Below, one piece after another: positions 24,951 to 36,119 of a DNA stretch of 64,000 bases. A program made the translations under genes and the position numbers. This DNA is from Salibacterium halotolerans (lineage in GTDB: Bacteria; Bacillota; Bacilli; Bacillales; Marinococcaceae), in the NCBI RefSeq assembly GCF_900115625.1, contig NZ_FOXD01000002.1:62001-126000 (forward strand). The letters run 5' to 3'. A model generated the notes under the pieces. That model did not search any database and was not told where the DNA came from. It worked only from the letters and a program-made list of their open reading frames with translations. How positions within the stretch are numbered: the first letter of the stretch is position 1; the number at the start of each line of letters is the position of its first letter.

Positions 24951-25382
24951 ATGTTTATGGGCGAACATCATCATAATGTAGATGACAAAGGAAGAATGAT
25001 TATCCCCTCCCGCTTTAGAGACGGGCTTGGAGAGACGTTTGTCATGACCAGAGGAATGGATGAATGCCTGTTTATCTATCCAATGGAAGAGTGGGAACGT
25101 CTGGAGAGTCGTCTGAAGTCCCTTCCTTTCACGAAAAAAGATGCCAGAGCCTTTACACGTTTCTTTTTTTCCGGAGCAGCGGAATGTGAACTGGATAAAC
25201 AGGGGAGGGTGAGTATCCCTTCTACGCTGCGCCGCTATGCCGGTATTCAAAAAGAGTGTGTAGTAATCGGCGTTTCCACAAGGGTGGAAGTCTGGAGCCG
25301 GGAAAAGTGGGAAGTATACTTTGAAGAATCCCGTGAGTCATTCTCGGACATTGCAGAAAATATTGTTGATTTTGATTTTTAA
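24951..25382 (+). CDS. mraZ: MraZ, transcriptional regulator of the division and cell-wall cluster
   Basis: The 143 residues begin [19 protein letters not shown] and contain two AbrB/SpoVT-like half-domains, each with D-x-x-G-R (DDKGRMIIP and DKQGRVSIP). [20 protein letters not shown] is the family signature. MraZ forms rings that bind GTGG/TGGG repeats and represses its own operon. The start at 24951 is based on the conserved MFMGE; the GGAGG upstream is about 12 bases away. It is the first gene of the dcw cluster. Confidence 0.95.
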   Translation: MFMGEHHHNVDDKGRMIIPSRFRDGLGETFVMTRGMDECLFIYPMEEWERLESRLKSLPFTKKDARAFTRFFFSGAAECELDKQGRVSIPSTLRRYAGIQKECVVIGVSTRVEVWSREKWEVYFEESRESFSDIAENIVDFDF

Positions 25383-25430
25383 TACAAAAGTGGATGGTTG
25401 TATCAGCCTGAAAAGAAAGGAGGAACGTTT

Positions 25431-26390
25431 TTGGAGACATTCCGTCATGACACTGTTTTGTTGGAAGAAGCCGTAGGTGGCCTTGCTGTGCATCCATCGG
25501 GAATGTATGCCGACTGCACGCTCGGCGCCGGCGGACATAGCGAACGCATCGCGGCAGAACTTGGAGAAAGTGGGAGGTTGTATGCTTTTGAACAGGATGA
25601 AACAGCGTTAAAGCATGCAAAAGAGAGACTCGCCCCTTTCAAAGAGCGCATTACCTTTATTCATGATAATTTCAGTGCCCTTCCGAATGTGGCGGAGCAG
25701 GAAGACGTTCCTGGTATGGATGGTATCCTGTTTGACCTTGGCGTCTCCTCCCCGCAGTTTGATGAACCAACAAGAGGATTCAGTTATCGTTTTGATGCTC
25801 CTCTGGATATGAGAATGGACAAGCGCACCGAACTGACAGCTGACATCATCGTCAATGAGTGGAGCTTTCAGAAACTTTACGAAATCATTGCCAAATACGG
25901 GGAAGAGAAGTTCGCCAAACAGATAGCACGCAAGATCGAAGAACGACGGAAACAAACACCGATACACACGACGTATGAATTAAATGAATGTATCAAGGAG
26001 GGCATCCCTGCCCCTGCCCGCAGAACGGGCGGACACCCCTCCAAACGAACTTTTCAGGCTTTGCGGATTGCCGTCAACGACGAACTTAACGTATTTGAAG
26101 CCACACTCCGCCATGCGTGTAAATTGCTGCAGCCCGGAGGGAGGTTATGTGTCATCACTTTTCACTCCCTGGAAGATAAAATCTGTAAGCGGATATTTAA
26201 GGAAAAGAGTACCCTTCCGGATCTTCCGAAAGGCCTGCCGGTTATCCCGGAAGGAATGGAACCGGAACTGGAATTGATTACAAAAAAACCAATCACCGCC
26301 GATGACGCGGAATTACAGGCGAACAATCGAGCCCATTCAGCTAAACTGCGGATTGCAGAGAAAAAGATGAGGGGGGATTCTGTTGGATAA
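25431..26390 (+). CDS. rsmH: 16S rRNA (cytosine1402-N4)-methyltransferase
   Basis: The 319-residue enzyme (MraW) starts at TTG 25431, 7 bases after AAAGGAGG, giving [18 protein letters not shown]. The SAM motif is [10 protein letters not shown] (about 28-37). Further signatures are [36 protein letters not shown] and [14 protein letters not shown]. It methylates C1402 in the decoding centre. The last codons overlap ftsL. Confidence 0.96.
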   Translation: METFRHDTVLLEEAVGGLAVHPSGMYADCTLGAGGHSERIAAELGESGRLYAFEQDETALKHAKERLAPFKERITFIHDNFSALPNVAEQEDVPGMDGILFDLGVSSPQFDEPTRGFSYRFDAPLDMRMDKRTELTADIIVNEWSFQKLYEIIAKYGEEKFAKQIARKIEERRKQTPIHTTYELNECIKEGIPAPARRTGGHPSKRTFQALRIAVNDELNVFEATLRHACKLLQPGGRLCVITFHSLEDKICKRIFKEKSTLPDLPKGLPVIPEGMEPELELITKKPITADDAELQANNRAHSAKLRIAEKKMRGDSVG

Positions 26391-26751
26391 TCTGGCCCGG
26401 AAGATGCAAAAACAGCAGCAGACCGAAAGAACGGTACATAAAGAAATAAGGACGCATCACGTCCCCGGAAAAGTCACAAAGGGCGAAAAGGTTATTGTCA
26501 TGGCAATGCTTGCAGCTTTTGTTGCCGCGTGTGTGATTCTCATTTCAAATTATGCCGGCATTTATGTACAGCAGCAGGAGATTGCCGGTTTGAACCAGTC
26601 CATCAGCGAGCAGACAGAAACGAACCAGAGCCTGGAGCAGGAAATTGCCGAATTGAGTGCCCCGGAAAGGATTATGCATTACGCGAAAGATGAACTTGGA
26701 ATGGAACTGAATGATAAACAGGTAAAAGTGATTCAGGGATCCGGATCCTGA
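26383..26751 (+). CDS. ftsL: Cell division protein FtsL
   Basis: A 122-residue bitopic protein: basic cytoplasmic tail (about 1-37), one membrane segment (about 38-58) and an extracytoplasmic leucine-zipper-like coiled coil ([20 protein letters not shown] and on) ending [16 protein letters not shown]. It joins DivIB and DivIC in the divisome and activates FtsW/PBP2B-type synthases. The start is TTG 26383 behind AGGGGGG, overlapping rsmH by 8 bases. Confidence 0.93.
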   Translation: MDNLARKMQKQQQTERTVHKEIRTHHVPGKVTKGEKVIVMAMLAAFVAACVILISNYAGIYVQQQEIAGLNQSISEQTETNQSLEQEIAELSAPERIMHYAKDELGMELNDKQVKVIQGSGS

Positions 26752-26776
26752 AGAGGTACCCGCATGAAAAAAGGGA

Positions 26777-26799
26777 GGGAGGCCCGGAGCAGGCCTCCC
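26777..26799. repeat. Strong hairpin between ftsL and pbpB
   Basis: GGGAGGCC (26777-26784) pairs perfectly with GGCCTCCC (26792-26799), loop of 7. No T-run follows, so it is not an ordinary terminator; it may be an mRNA processing or stability element between the two genes. Confidence 0.6.
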
Positions 26800-26833
26800 T
26801 TATCGTGTGTACAGGGATAAAGGTGGTGAAGCG

Positions 26834-29014
26834 ATGAACAACGAACGCAAAAGAATGGTGATCCGTGCCTTCATCCTGTTTGGAGGCGTTGTGCTGTTTT
26901 TCCTCGTATTCACAGGGCGTATGGTTTATGTTCAGGTGAATAAAGAAGTGGGGGGACAGAATCTCGCTGAGATGGCAGAGTCCCACTGGACAACAACTCA
27001 GACTCTGGAAGGGGAGCGGGGAACCATCTATGACCGGAACGGGGAACCCCTGGCCGAAGAAGTTCAGTCTTACACAGCTTTTGCTGTGCTGGATGAAGAG
27101 TACGAGGGACATGTGAAAAATGTGGAAAAAACAGCGGAAAAACTAGCCCCATTGATTGGATTGGAGAAGTCAGAACTTCAGTCGATGCTGGAGGAGGGGA
27201 GAGAAGAAGGGAAATTTCAGATTGAACTGGGATCCGATTCCAGGTATTTAAGTCTCTCGAAGAAGCAGGAAATTGAACAGCTCGATCTGGAAGGTATTCA
27301 TTTCCGTACGGAACCGAAACGCTATTACCCGAATCAAATGTTTGCCTCCCACGTTCTTGGTTATACGGAACGCAACATGCAGCCTAAAATGGGGTTGGAA
27401 CTTGAACTGAATGATGCACTAAGTTCTTCGGACGGCTCAGTCACCTATAAACAAAATAGAAAAGGTGTGCCGCTGTGGAATATGAACGAGACGGTGAATG
27501 AACCAAAGAACGGGGACAATGTCCACCTCACCCTCGACTCCAATATTCAGACGGTGCTGGAACAAGCTATGACGGAAGTGAATGAAAAGTATAACCCAAA
27601 TAAAATGACAGCCATTGTCGCCAACGCAGAAACAGGAGAAATACTCGGGATGGGGAACCGGCCCAGTTTTAACCCAAATGAGTATCAATCCATTACCAAT
27701 TACACGAATTACGCGGTATCGGACCGGTTTGAACCAGGGTCCACCATGAAAATGTTCACCCTTGCAGCAGCTATAGAAGAAGGTGTATATAACGGCAGTG
27801 AGACGTATCAGTCCGGAACCTATACCGTTGGATCGAGAACGATTGGAGATCATAACAACGGGGAAGGATGGGGAAAAATCACCTATGATGAAGGATTCCG
27901 CCGGTCCTCGAACGTTGCTTTTGCCAAAGTTGCCCTTGAAAAACTCGGACCCGAAACCTTTTTTCAGTACTTAAAGGATTTTGGCTTTTCCGAACCGACG
28001 GGTATTGACCTTCCAAATGAAGCGGACAGTCTGCTGGCAGAACCGACAGATCTAAATACTGCGATCACCGGTTTTGGACAGTCCAGTGCCGTCACCCCGA
28101 TTCAGCAGGTTCAGGCAGCAACGGCCATTGCCAATGACGGAACGATGATGAAACCGTATGTTGTTAAAGACATGTATGATCAGAGCAAAGAAGAATACTC
28201 TTATGAAGCTGTTCCCGAATCTGCCGGCTCTCCGATCAGCGAGTCAACCGCGGCAAAGGTGAGAAAGCACATGAGACAGGTCGTCACTTCCGAGGAAGGA
28301 ACAGGACAGCCGTTTCAGATAGACGGTATAAATATTGCGGGTAAAACAGGAACAGCCCAGATTAACGATCCGGACAGTCCCGGCTATTTAAGCGGTCAAA
28401 ATAAAAACATTTTCTCCTTTATGGGTATGGCTCCTGCCGATGACCCGAGTATTATCGTGTATGTGGCTGTCGACCGGCCGGAACTTGAACCGACAGAAGC
28501 AGGGTCGGCGCCTGTCTCCCAGATATTCAGGCCTGTCATGAAACAAAGCCTCTCGTATCTGAATCTGGCGCCTGAAGATGTGGAAGAAGAGAAGGTGTAT
28601 GAAGAAGAAGGAATGAAAGCAGAGAGCTACAGCGGGAAATCGTTGGATAAAGCGGTATCCCGCCTGGAGAAGAATGGGCTGCGCCCCGTCATTATCGGCA
28701 GTGGAAATACGATAAAAAGTCAGTATCCCGCGAAAGGTGAGCCGCTTATCATAGGAGATAAAGTATTTCTTAAGACAGACGGTAAAGCAGAAATGCCTGA
28801 TATCAGCGGATGGTCGCTGCGGAATGTGAAACGCCTCAGCATGTTTACCGGACTGGAGCTTGATTATGTCGGCTCTGGTTATGTAACGCAGCAGAGTATC
28901 GAAGCTGGAGCACAAATTCAGAAAGAAGACTATTTAACAGTGGAACTGAAAAAAGACCCCTCCCAGGAGGAAACAACAAGCAGCGGGGACGAAGAACAGC
29001 AGCAGAGGGAATGA
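26834..29014 (+). CDS. pbpB: Penicillin-binding protein 2B, division transpeptidase
   Basis: The 726-residue protein has one N-terminal membrane anchor (about 12-32), a PBP dimerisation domain (about 55-215), and a transpeptidase domain with S-x-x-K (STMK, about 303), S-x-N (SSN, about 365) and K-T-G (about 500). Two PASTA modules occupy the last ~120 residues (from about 595). It cross-links septal peptidoglycan with the SEDS partner FtsW. ATG 26834 follows AAAGGTGGTGAAGCG. The acidic Glu/Gln-rich tail is longer than needed for PASTA. Confidence 0.94.
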   Translation: MNNERKRMVIRAFILFGGVVLFFLVFTGRMVYVQVNKEVGGQNLAEMAESHWTTTQTLEGERGTIYDRNGEPLAEEVQSYTAFAVLDEEYEGHVKNVEKTAEKLAPLIGLEKSELQSMLEEGREEGKFQIELGSDSRYLSLSKKQEIEQLDLEGIHFRTEPKRYYPNQMFASHVLGYTERNMQPKMGLELELNDALSSSDGSVTYKQNRKGVPLWNMNETVNEPKNGDNVHLTLDSNIQTVLEQAMTEVNEKYNPNKMTAIVANAETGEILGMGNRPSFNPNEYQSITNYTNYAVSDRFEPGSTMKMFTLAAAIEEGVYNGSETYQSGTYTVGSRTIGDHNNGEGWGKITYDEGFRRSSNVAFAKVALEKLGPETFFQYLKDFGFSEPTGIDLPNEADSLLAEPTDLNTAITGFGQSSAVTPIQQVQAATAIANDGTMMKPYVVKDMYDQSKEEYSYEAVPESAGSPISESTAAKVRKHMRQVVTSEEGTGQPFQIDGINIAGKTGTAQINDPDSPGYLSGQNKNIFSFMGMAPADDPSIIVYVAVDRPELEPTEAGSAPVSQIFRPVMKQSLSYLNLAPEDVEEEKVYEEEGMKAESYSGKSLDKAVSRLEKNGLRPVIIGSGNTIKSQYPAKGEPLIIGDKVFLKTDGKAEMPDISGWSLRNVKRLSMFTGLELDYVGSGYVTQQSIEAGAQIQKEDYLTVELKKDPSQEETTSSGDEEQQQRE

Positions 29015-29092
29015 GAGAGACGTGCTGTTCTGAAAGACGCGGAACCATCATAAGCTGATACTACATATCAACCTTATGGTGGTGGATCGGAC

Positions 29093-31027
29093 ATGCGCGT
29101 ATCGTTTGTAACGGTGAGAAAACGTCTCTTCTTTATACTTGCTGCCGGCGCGGCAGCTGTTGTCATTCTTTTGCTGCGGCTTGCTTTTGTACAGTTTTCG
29201 ATGGGCGAACGCCTCACGGAACTTGCCCAGGATTCCTGGAGCAGGGACGTACCGTTTGAAGCAGAGCGGGGCGACATTCTGGACCGGGATAAAGAAGTTC
29301 TGGCAGGCAATGTCAGCGCTCCTTCCGTGCTGGCAGCCCCGCAGCAGATAGAAGAACCGGAGCAGGCCGCCGCCCGCCTGGCAGAAGTACTTGGAGCTCC
29401 CGAGGATAAAGTGCATGACTGGCTTACTGAAAATCAGTCGCTTGTACGTCTTTCTCCGGAGGGCCGGAAGATCAATAAGGAAAAAGCATCAAAGGTGCGG
29501 AGTCTCGGCATTGAAGGCATTTATATTGCTGAAGACAGCCGCCGTCACTATCCGAAAGGATCGTACCTGTCCCACGTTCTCGGATTTGCCGGTATTGACA
29601 ACCAGGGACTGACGGGGTTGGAGAAGTATTATGACGAGCAGCTGAGTGGAGAAAGAGGGAACGTATCTTTTTTTTCCGATGCGAAAGGACAAAAACTGGA
29701 GAACATGGCTGAAGTCTATGAAAAACCGGAGCCGGGAAAAGATCTGATGCTTACCATTGATGCCGATGTACAGTCCATAATCGAGCGTGAGCTTGATGCA
29801 GCGGAAGCCCTCTATCAGCCTGACGGAGCCCTTGCTATCGCGATGGATCCCGATTCCGGTGAAATACTCGGGATGAGCAGCAGACCCGATTTTAATCCGG
29901 AAAATTTCCGGGACGTCCCCCCTGAAGTGTATAACCAGAATAAGCCGGTATGGTCCCAGTATGAACCTGGCTCTACCTTTAAAATTATAACACTGGCTGC
30001 CGCACTGGAAGAAAACATGGTAGATCTTGAGAATGACCATTTTAATGATCCGGGTTACATCGAAGTAAGCGGTACAAAACTCCACTGCTGGAAAAAAGGC
30101 GGGCACGGTGAGCAGACGTATCTGGAAGTCGTGCAGAACTCCTGCAACCCTGGATTTGTAGCGATGGGTGAGAAACTCGGTAAAGACATTCTCTTTGATT
30201 ATATTGATCAATTTGGCTTTGGTAAAGAAACAGGCATCGATCTGCAGGGGGAAGGCACCGGTATCCTGTTTGACCCGGAAAACGTCGGACCTCTTGAACT
30301 GGCGACAACTTCGTTTGGGCAGGGGGTTTCGGTTACACCAATTCAACAGGTTACTGCGGTAGCAGCCGCGGTGAACGGAGGGACACTGTACCGGCCCTTT
30401 ATCGGAAAGAAATGGATCGACCCGGAATCCGGAAAAGTCATTTCTTCCAGAACCCCGAAGGCGAAAGAAAAAGTCATTTCAGAAGAAACATCAAAAAAAG
30501 TCCGCTATGCACTGGAACATGTGGTGGCAAAGGGGACCGGACGCGGAGCATTTGTGGACGGTTGGCGAATAGGCGGAAAAACCGGCACGGCTCAGAAGGC
30601 GGTGGACGGAAAATACCTGGAAAATAACCACATTGTTTCTTTCATTGGTTTCGCTCCTGCCGATGATCCGGAAATTGTTGTATATACAGCCATAGACAAC
30701 CCAAAAGACACCCTTCAGTTTGGAGGTGTTGTTGCGGCTCCGATTGTCGGCACCATCATATCCGACAGCCTTTCTGTCATGGGAGTGGAAAAACGGACCA
30801 ATCAGGTTGAAAAAGATAAGCAGTGGGACGATGAGACCCTTGTGGAAACACCGGATGTGACCGGCAAATCACTAAAGCAACTGCATCAGGCCTATTATCC
30901 TTTCCAGATCGAAAAAGAAGGAGAAGGAAATATCGTTGCAGCGCAATCGCCGCAGCCGGGAGAAAAAATCAAAGAAGGAGGCGTTATCCGGCTTTACCTG
31001 GATGACAAATCAACCTCTTCCGATTAG
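29093..31027 (+). CDS. spoVD: SpoVD, sporulation-specific penicillin-binding protein
   Basis: The 644-residue class B PBP has an N-terminal anchor (about 12-32), a dimerisation domain, a transpeptidase domain with S-x-x-K (STFK, about 295), S-x-N (SCN, in VVQNSCNPGF) and K-T-G (GGKTGTAQK), and one PASTA module at the C-terminus. The order pbpB-spoVD, the single PASTA and the SCN motif fit SpoVD, needed for spore cortex synthesis with SpoVE in the mother cell. I could not identify a sigma-E promoter in the 78-bp gap. GGTGGTGGATCGG precedes the ATG. Confidence 0.92.
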   Translation: MRVSFVTVRKRLFFILAAGAAAVVILLLRLAFVQFSMGERLTELAQDSWSRDVPFEAERGDILDRDKEVLAGNVSAPSVLAAPQQIEEPEQAAARLAEVLGAPEDKVHDWLTENQSLVRLSPEGRKINKEKASKVRSLGIEGIYIAEDSRRHYPKGSYLSHVLGFAGIDNQGLTGLEKYYDEQLSGERGNVSFFSDAKGQKLENMAEVYEKPEPGKDLMLTIDADVQSIIERELDAAEALYQPDGALAIAMDPDSGEILGMSSRPDFNPENFRDVPPEVYNQNKPVWSQYEPGSTFKIITLAAALEENMVDLENDHFNDPGYIEVSGTKLHCWKKGGHGEQTYLEVVQNSCNPGFVAMGEKLGKDILFDYIDQFGFGKETGIDLQGEGTGILFDPENVGPLELATTSFGQGVSVTPIQQVTAVAAAVNGGTLYRPFIGKKWIDPESGKVISSRTPKAKEKVISEETSKKVRYALEHVVAKGTGRGAFVDGWRIGGKTGTAQKAVDGKYLENNHIVSFIGFAPADDPEIVVYTAIDNPKDTLQFGGVVAAPIVGTIISDSLSVMGVEKRTNQVEKDKQWDDETLVETPDVTGKSLKQLHQAYYPFQIEKEGEGNIVAAQSPQPGEKIKEGGVIRLYLDDKSTSSD

Positions 31028-31094
31028 AATAGATGAAGTGCACAAAAACACGAAAAACTTAAGCTTGAATATCGCTTCAGGAGAGAATTCGAAA

Positions 31095-32576
31095 ATGAAA
31101 ACTTTACACAACTTGATATCCCATCTTCCAGTAAAACAACAGAATACAGAAGATAATCCGGGTATTCATTCGCTGCATATGGACTCCCGCACGGTGGAAT
31201 CGGGAGGATTATTTTTTTGCGTGCGGGGTTACACCGTCGACGGCCACGATTTCGCAGAGGAAGCAGCAAAAAAAGGTGCAGCGGCTGTTATCACAGAAGA
31301 AGAACTTAATCTTGATCTTGTGCAGGTTGTCGTACCTGATACAAAGCTTGCCATGGCCGTTATCAGCTCGGTTTTTTATAACCATCCGACCCGTTCTTTC
31401 CGCCTCATCGGAGTGACAGGAACAAACGGAAAAACGACGACCACCCACTTTATGGAGCACATATTTCAAAAAACCGGACAGAAAACCGGCATGATCGGCA
31501 CTATGTATACAAAAATCGGATACGACATTTACGATGCCGGAAACACCACCCCCGAATCCCTCGTTCTCCAGCAGACATTCCATCAAATGGCTGAAGCAGG
31601 AATTAACGTCTGCACAATGGAAGTGTCCTCTCATGCCCTGGATCTCGGCCGTGTCAGAGGATCTGCTTTCAATACGGCCGTATTCACCAATCTGACCGCG
31701 GAGCACCTGGATTATCATAAGACGATGGAAGCTTACAAACAGGCCAAGGGTCTCTTGTTTTCCCAACTTGGCAATACTTATGATGGAGAAAAACAGACAG
31801 CGGTTCTGAACGCGGATGACGAGGCTTCAGAAGACTATAAAAAAATGACGGCGGCTCCGGTTCTTACGTATGGGATCGAGCAGCCTGCTGATATTAAAGC
31901 GGAACAGCTCGTCATATCGCCCGCGGGAACGTCGTTTCAGATGCAGACGCCATTTGGCAGCGCGGACGTTTATCTCCCGGCAGCCGGCAGGTTTAGCATA
32001 TATAATGCCCTTGCCGCCGCTGCTGCCTGCCTCGCAGAAGGAGTGGAGCTCCAAAACATTGCCGGTGCCCTGTCGGACATGAAAAGCGTTCCGGGAAGGT
32101 TTGAACCAGTGGATGCCGGTCAGCCTTTTGCTGTCATCGTTGATTACGCCCACACTCCGGACAGCCTTGAAAATGTGCTTCAAACCGCCGCGGAAATGAC
32201 TGCCGGTAAGATGTATGTCGTTGTGGGCTGCGGCGGAGACCGGGATACCGCCAAGCGTCCGGAAATGGGAAGAATTGCTGCAACGCTGGCCGATTATGCT
32301 GTATTCACCTCCGACAATCCGCGTTCGGAAGATCCGAATGTGATTTTGGAGCAGATGGCAGAAGGCGCAGCTGGAATGGATCATGTTTCCATTATCCCCG
32401 ATCGGAGAGAAGCGATTGAATGGGTGATTAAGCGGGCTGACCGCGGGGATGCCGTAATTATTGCCGGAAAAGGGCATGAATCGTATCAGGTGGTCGGCAA
32501 AGATGTTCTTGATTTTGACGACCGTCTGGAAGCCGAAACAGCCGTCCATAAGTGGAACAGAAAAGGGGGCAGGTAA
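31095..32576 (+). CDS. murE: UDP-MurNAc-tripeptide synthetase (meso-DAP adding)
   Basis: The 493-residue Mur ligase adds meso-diaminopimelate to UDP-MurNAc-dipeptide. [19 protein letters not shown] (about 110) is the ATP loop, [15 protein letters not shown] and [18 protein letters not shown] are core motifs, and DNPRSEDP contains the DNPR tetrad that selects meso-DAP over lysine. The start is ATG 31095, 9 bases after CAGGAGAG; the frame upstream overlaps spoVD and lacks a ribosome site. Confidence 0.96.
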   Translation: MKTLHNLISHLPVKQQNTEDNPGIHSLHMDSRTVESGGLFFCVRGYTVDGHDFAEEAAKKGAAAVITEEELNLDLVQVVVPDTKLAMAVISSVFYNHPTRSFRLIGVTGTNGKTTTTHFMEHIFQKTGQKTGMIGTMYTKIGYDIYDAGNTTPESLVLQQTFHQMAEAGINVCTMEVSSHALDLGRVRGSAFNTAVFTNLTAEHLDYHKTMEAYKQAKGLLFSQLGNTYDGEKQTAVLNADDEASEDYKKMTAAPVLTYGIEQPADIKAEQLVISPAGTSFQMQTPFGSADVYLPAAGRFSIYNALAAAAACLAEGVELQNIAGALSDMKSVPGRFEPVDAGQPFAVIVDYAHTPDSLENVLQTAAEMTAGKMYVVVGCGGDRDTAKRPEMGRIAATLADYAVFTSDNPRSEDPNVILEQMAEGAAGMDHVSIIPDRREAIEWVIKRADRGDAVIIAGKGHESYQVVGKDVLDFDDRLEAETAVHKWNRKGGR

Positions 32577-32577
32577 C

Positions 32578-33549
32578 ATGGTTGCTGCTATTACTGCCGG
32601 CGTTATCACGGCCTTTCTGCTGACAGTCATCTTTTCACCGCTTACCATCCCCCTCCTGAAACGGCTGAAATTCGGGCAGAGTATCAGGACGGAAGGTCCG
32701 GAGAGTCACATGAAAAAGGGCGGGACCCCCACGATGGGCGGAATTATGATATTAATGTCGATTCTTGCTTCGTCCATTATCATTCAGGGAATAGTTCTGT
32801 CGTGGTCCACCAACACGTTTCTCCTGCTTTTAGTTACCATCGGCTTCGGTGTGGTAGGATTTGTCGATGATTATATAAAAATAACGAAAAAACGAAATCT
32901 CGGTCTGACATCGCGTCAAAAACTGGCAGGACAGATTCTGATCGCGATCATTTTTTTCGGTGTATTACATGACAGTTCATTCAGTACAGAAATTGTGGTC
33001 CCCGGTACATCATGGTCTCTTGAAGCCGGATGGTTCTATTTCCTGCTCGTTGTCGTTATGCTTGTCGGTTCTTCCAACGCTGTGAACCTGACAGATGGTC
33101 TGGATGGCCTGTTGGCGGGAACAGGAGCTGTTGCTTTCGGCGCGTTTGCCGTACTGGCATGGCATGCCGAAATGACGGATGCCGCAGTATTTGCCGCAAC
33201 GACAGCCGGGGCAGTGCTTGGGTTTCTCGTATTTAATGCTCATCCCGCGAAAGTGTTCATGGGAGATACTGGATCTCTGGCACTGGGAGGCGGATTGGCA
33301 GCTCTTTCCATTATTACAAAACTGGAACTGCTGCTTGTGATTATCGGATTTGTTTTTGTCATGGAAACCTTGTCCGTTATCCTGCAGGTGTTTTTCTACA
33401 AGTGGAGAGGGAAACGATTGTTTAAAATGAGCCCCCTTCACCATCATTTTGAATTATCCGGTTGGTCTGAATGGCGCGTTGTCGTCACGTTTTGGACCGC
33501 CGCAGCTGTATGCGCGGTGGCCGGCATTTATATTGAGGTGTGGATATGA
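32578..33549 (+). CDS. mraY: Phospho-N-acetylmuramoyl-pentapeptide transferase
   Basis: The 323-residue membrane enzyme makes lipid I from UDP-MurNAc-pentapeptide and undecaprenyl phosphate. About ten helices are predicted. Catalytic and signature loops are [16 protein letters not shown] (the DD pair), [19 protein letters not shown] and the histidine loop SPLHHHFE. The ATG at 32578 starts one base after the murE stop, with AAGGGGGC upstream, and the stop overlaps murD. Confidence 0.96.
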   Translation: MVAAITAGVITAFLLTVIFSPLTIPLLKRLKFGQSIRTEGPESHMKKGGTPTMGGIMILMSILASSIIIQGIVLSWSTNTFLLLLVTIGFGVVGFVDDYIKITKKRNLGLTSRQKLAGQILIAIIFFGVLHDSSFSTEIVVPGTSWSLEAGWFYFLLVVVMLVGSSNAVNLTDGLDGLLAGTGAVAFGAFAVLAWHAEMTDAAVFAATTAGAVLGFLVFNAHPAKVFMGDTGSLALGGGLAALSIITKLELLLVIIGFVFVMETLSVILQVFFYKWRGKRLFKMSPLHHHFELSGWSEWRVVVTFWTAAAVCAVAGIYIEVWI

Positions 33550-34907
33550 GAAATACACAATGGTTTAAGGGTAAAAAAGTACTGGTTATCGGACTCGCCA
33601 AAAGTGGAATGGCCGCTGCCCGCCTTTTAAACGAACTTGAAGCATCTGTAACTGTCAATGAAGCAAAAGATATGTCGGGAACGAAGGAAGCAAAAGAACT
33701 GGAAGAGAAGGGAATCGACGTTGTTTCAGGGAGTCACCCCTTACATATTATGGATGAAGGTATCGAGTATGTCGTAAAAAATCCGGGGATCCGTTACGAT
33801 ACCCCTATTATCCGCCGCGCTCTCGAGAAAGGTCTGCCTATTGTAACAGAAATCGAACTGGCCGGTATGGTGTGCGGCGGCAGTATTGCCGCTGTCACCG
33901 GCTCCAACGGAAAAACAACGACAACGACACTGATTCATGAGATGCTTCTAAAAAGCAGTGTTTCATCTTATGCAGCGGGTAACATTGGGCGGGTTGCCTG
34001 TGAGACAGCTCCGCTTGTCCAGCCGGGTGAAGTCATGGTTACAGAAGTATCCAGTTTTCAGTTGAAAGGTACTGCAGAATTTCATCCCCGGACAGCGGTG
34101 CTTTTGAATATTGTGGATGCCCATTTGGATTACCACGGGACGAGGGATGATTATCAGCAGTCCAAAGCAAAGATTTTTGCGAATCTAACAGCGTCGGATG
34201 CTACGGTATACAATGCGGAGGACCCTGTAGTGTCCGCCATCGCAGAGCAGTCCAATGCCGATCTTGTTCCGTTTTCCGTCAATGGATGGACCACAAAGGG
34301 AGCCTTTATCCAAAATGGGTGGTACTGGTTCCGTGATACTCCCATCCTTTCTGCGGACGAAGCATCACTCCCGGGCCGTCATAACCAGGAGAATATGCTG
34401 GCAGCCATTGCCTGCGCGATGCTTAACGGCGCAGAGCCAGATGCTGTACGAACGGTTCTGCGTCATTTTCAGGGAGTGGAACACCGGTTGCAGTTTGTAG
34501 GCCGTGTTCATAAGCGGGACGTGTACAATGACTCCAAGTCAACGAATATACTATCCGCCCAAAAAGCGGTAGCAGCGTTTGAAGCTCCGGTGGTACTGCT
34601 TGCAGGAGGCTTGGACCGGGGGAATTCCTTTGATGCGCTTATTCCTTCCCTGCAAAAGACAAAAGCGGCTGTATTTTACGGAGAAAGCCGGGAGAAACTG
34701 GCAGAGGCGGCCAAAAAAGCAGGTATGGAATCATGGCATTTTGCCGATACCCTGGAAGAAGCGGTAGAGAAGGGGTTTTTACTTACTGACGAAAAAGATG
34801 TATTTCTTCTTTCGCCGGCGTGTGCGAGCTGGGATCAGTTCCAGACGTTTGAAGAACGGGGAGATACATTTATCCAAGCTGTTCAATCATTAGATGCACC
34901 CAGGTAA
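33546..34907 (+). CDS. murD: UDP-MurNAc-L-alanine:D-glutamate ligase
   Basis: The 453-residue Mur ligase adds D-glutamate. An N-terminal Rossmann-like domain ([17 protein letters not shown]) is followed by the ATP loop [15 protein letters not shown] (about 117-131), [22 protein letters not shown] and NDSKSTN in the C-terminal domain. ATG 33546 overlaps the mraY stop (ATGA) and has GAGGTG upstream; an in-frame GTG at 33540 is less likely. Confidence 0.95.
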   Translation: MRNTQWFKGKKVLVIGLAKSGMAAARLLNELEASVTVNEAKDMSGTKEAKELEEKGIDVVSGSHPLHIMDEGIEYVVKNPGIRYDTPIIRRALEKGLPIVTEIELAGMVCGGSIAAVTGSNGKTTTTTLIHEMLLKSSVSSYAAGNIGRVACETAPLVQPGEVMVTEVSSFQLKGTAEFHPRTAVLLNIVDAHLDYHGTRDDYQQSKAKIFANLTASDATVYNAEDPVVSAIAEQSNADLVPFSVNGWTTKGAFIQNGWYWFRDTPILSADEASLPGRHNQENMLAAIACAMLNGAEPDAVRTVLRHFQGVEHRLQFVGRVHKRDVYNDSKSTNILSAQKAVAAFEAPVVLLAGGLDRGNSFDALIPSLQKTKAAVFYGESREKLAEAAKKAGMESWHFADTLEEAVEKGFLLTDEKDVFLLSPACASWDQFQTFEERGDTFIQAVQSLDAPR

Positions 34908-34990
34908 CGCAGAAATCAGGAAGGCATGTTCCATTTCACCCGGCATATGAATAATGGAAAAAGACTTTTCCATGTAAAGAGGTGGCCGTT

Positions 34991-36097
34991 GTGAAAAAAC
35001 ATGTGCAGCCCGTTGATAAAATACTGCTGTGTTCCCTCTGTTGTCTGCTGATCATAGGGTTACTCATGGTTTACAGTGCAGGAACGGCTCTCGGAGAAGA
35101 TGCCATGCAGGATCCTTATTATTTTTTGAAGCGGCAGTTCCTTTTTATGGCAGCCGGACTGGCGGCCATGGTCGTGCTGAGCCGGACGGATTACCGGTTG
35201 TGGCAGCGCTGGTCACCGGTTCTCTTGATCGGTTGTTTCATACTGCTGGTGCTCGTTCTTATACCTGGTATAGGAATGGTGCGCGGGGGGGCGAGAAGTT
35301 GGATAGGTGTAGGAGCCTTTTCCATCCAGCCGTCTGAATTTATGAAACTCGGGATGATTATGTATCTCGCTTTTTATCTGACCCGTCATCAGAAACGAAT
35401 CACTTCCTTTACCAAGGGGCTCCTGCCGGTACTCATTCTTATTTTCGCAGCGTTTGGACTGATTATGATGCAGCCTGACCTTGGTACCGGTGCTGTGATG
35501 ACGGGGACATGCTTTGTGTTGTTATTTGCGGCAGGCGCGAGAATCAGGCATTTTTTTATACTGGGCGGTGCCGGAGCTGTTGGTCTGGCGGCATTGATTG
35601 TTTCCGCTCCTTACCGTCTGCAGCGGATTACATCATTTCTTGATCCATGGTCGGATCCTCTCGGGACAGGGTTTCAAATTATCCAGTCTCTTTACGCGGT
35701 TGGGCCGGGTGGACTATTCGGCCTTGGTTTTGGCGGCAGCCGTCAGAAATATTATTACCTGCCGGAGCCGCAGACCGATTTCATTTTCGCCATTTTGGCG
35801 GAAGAAACAGGATTCATCGGCGCTGGATTTGTGCTTGTATTATTCGGGGTGTTTCTGTGGAGAGGTCTCGCCGCTGCTATGACAGTGCCGGATATGTTCG
35901 GCGCACTGCTTGCATCCGGCATCTGCGGTATGATTTTTATACAGGTGCTGATTAATGTCGGTGTTGTGACCGGTTTGTTTCCGGTTACGGGTATCACACT
36001 GCCTTTTCTCAGTTATGGCGGTTCTTCGCTTACTCTCTTACTGGCAGCAGGCGGCATTCTATTAAATATCACAAAGCACCGGACATCATACGATTAA
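34991..36097 (+). CDS. spoVE: SEDS-family glycosyltransferase SpoVE
   Basis: The 368-residue protein has about ten membrane helices and the FtsW/RodA/SpoVE signatures: GLLMVYSAG near the start, SWIGVGAFSIQPSEFMKLG, MQPDLGTGAVM (with the catalytic Asp of the family in the following loop region) and the C-terminal PVTGITLPFLSYGGSS. Position between murD and murG is that of spoVE in Bacillus, the cortex-specific polymerase paired with SpoVD. GTG 34991 is preferred, with AAAGAGGTGG about 6 bases upstream. It could also serve vegetative septation if no other ftsW exists. Confidence 0.88.
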   Translation: MKKHVQPVDKILLCSLCCLLIIGLLMVYSAGTALGEDAMQDPYYFLKRQFLFMAAGLAAMVVLSRTDYRLWQRWSPVLLIGCFILLVLVLIPGIGMVRGGARSWIGVGAFSIQPSEFMKLGMIMYLAFYLTRHQKRITSFTKGLLPVLILIFAAFGLIMMQPDLGTGAVMTGTCFVLLFAAGARIRHFFILGGAGAVGLAALIVSAPYRLQRITSFLDPWSDPLGTGFQIIQSLYAVGPGGLFGLGFGGSRQKYYYLPEPQTDFIFAILAEETGFIGAGFVLVLFGVFLWRGLAAAMTVPDMFGALLASGICGMIFIQVLINVGVVTGLFPVTGITLPFLSYGGSSLTLLLAAGGILLNITKHRTSYD

Positions 36098-36119
36098 AAG
36101 GGGATATGGGAGGATTAAG

